39,003 nt of DNA from the IMG/VR virus record IMGVR_UViG_3300027852_000766, positions 1 to 39,003 of that record; one strand, 5' to 3'. Within the stretch, counting starts at the first letter, position 1, and the number at the start of each line of letters is the position of its first letter. Positions 38,517 through 39,003 of this stretch are shown piece by piece. This stretch comes from a virus. Under the pieces are notes generated by a model. It was not told the DNA's origin. It searched no databases and saw only the letters and a program-made list of their open reading frames with translations. The translations under genes and the position numbers were made by a program.

Positions 38517-39003
38517 TGCAATAGCTGATTGAATGTCTACTCTTTCAATTGATGGGCTTGAATGCTGCATCCGCCGCGAACGACCGCTTCCCGCCCTTCG
38601 GAGCACTCGGGTTGAGGTATCTCGAGTGAATTTGCGTGTATGTTGGGAGCCTTGAATTTCTATGCCGGCCTTCGGATTGATTTCGTTATTTCAATGGCTT
38701 GCGTCAAACCTACACGCAAACAAGCGAACATACGCGTCCGCGTGTAGGTTCCGACGCTCTGCCTTTTGCCACAAACCTCCAAAACCCCTTTAAAATCAGG
38801 CTTAAAGCGGCTTTTCGCAGGATCGCTACAAATGCCACCTTGCCACTTGTCGGTCCATTTGGGAGGGTCTCTGCAAGTATCCCGTGCAGCCACCAAGCTA
38901 GTCTGCCACGCGCTGAAACCCCTTATTTCATTGGAATATCCAAGGTCTTCCGACATAGCCCTTGGTCTTCCGGGTTTACTGCAAGAATCTCTGTCAACGC
39001 ACA
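38517..39003. other. Gene-poor right edge
   Basis: No convincing gene is seen. A 98-codon minus frame (38660-38956) spans the hairpin listed separately and has no known motif. GGTCTTCCG occurs twice (38943-38951 and 38962-38970). The prophage end or host flank is probably here, but it could not be fixed. Confidence 0.5.
38701..38757. repeat. Inverted repeat with long arms
   Basis: AACCTACACGC (38707-38717) pairs perfectly with GCGTGTAGGTT (38740-38750) around a 22-nt loop. The outer words GCGTC (38701-38705) and GACGC (38753-38757) extend the stem. A related word, TTTGCGTGTATG, lies upstream near 38631-38642. It may be a recombination site, a terminator or a structured RNA. Confidence 0.7.

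Noticed and set aside
38660-38956. 98-codon minus-strand open frame at the right edge
   Set aside because: No family, no ribosome binding site, and it spans an inverted repeat; possibly a remnant but not supportable.

Overview
The window is almost entirely one Mu-like transposable prophage with a P2-like contractile tail, read mostly on the minus strand. The host is most likely an alphaproteobacterium of the Rhodobacteraceae type. This is inferred from the high GC of the core genes, the holin of the gene-transfer-agent type and the overall gene content; no 16S or tRNA gene is present to prove it. The two outer edges (about 120-2640 and 36770-39003) are visibly poorer in GC than the core and carry accessory genes.

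From right to left, following phage transcription: an S24-type repressor (35791-36462, +) diverges from the early operon across an operator region with three copies of a GGAAA-type element. The early operon encodes a Cro/Ner-like protein, two small proteins, a ParB-fold protein, MuA transposase (DDE), MuB ATPase, several small DNA-binding or unknown proteins, DUF3164, GemA/Gp16 and a Mor-like activator (27900-28262). The late block starts with lysozyme, a 3TM holin, Mu gp25-gp26-gp27-like proteins, large terminase, portal (gp29), a stand-alone FtsK-gamma domain, gp30/F-like protein, protease with nested scaffold, major head protein (T), gp35, gp36, gpG and gp37. The tail block then follows P2 order: V-W-J-I-fibre-FI-FII-E/E'-tape measure-U-X-D, ending with a large second fibre and a helix-hairpin-helix protein. 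Most junctions in the early and late operons are ATGA or TGATG overlaps, so translation is probably coupled along the chain.

At the left end, after tandem hairpins, a Com-like zinc finger gene overlaps a C5-cytosine methyltransferase. This has the layout of the com-mom operon of phage Mu, with Mom replaced by a methyltransferase. The methyltransferase gene also contains an 888-nt open frame in the +1 register that carries protein-like motifs. Directly coupled behind it are a small membrane protein, an ImmA/IrrE-type metallopeptidase and a Beta-family protein: a candidate defence or immunity cassette. At the other end, next to the repressor, sits an OLD-family ATPase/TOPRIM nuclease. The exact prophage termini were not identified. 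Bases 1-652 and 38517-39003 hold no convincing complete gene but contain conspicuous inverted repeats.
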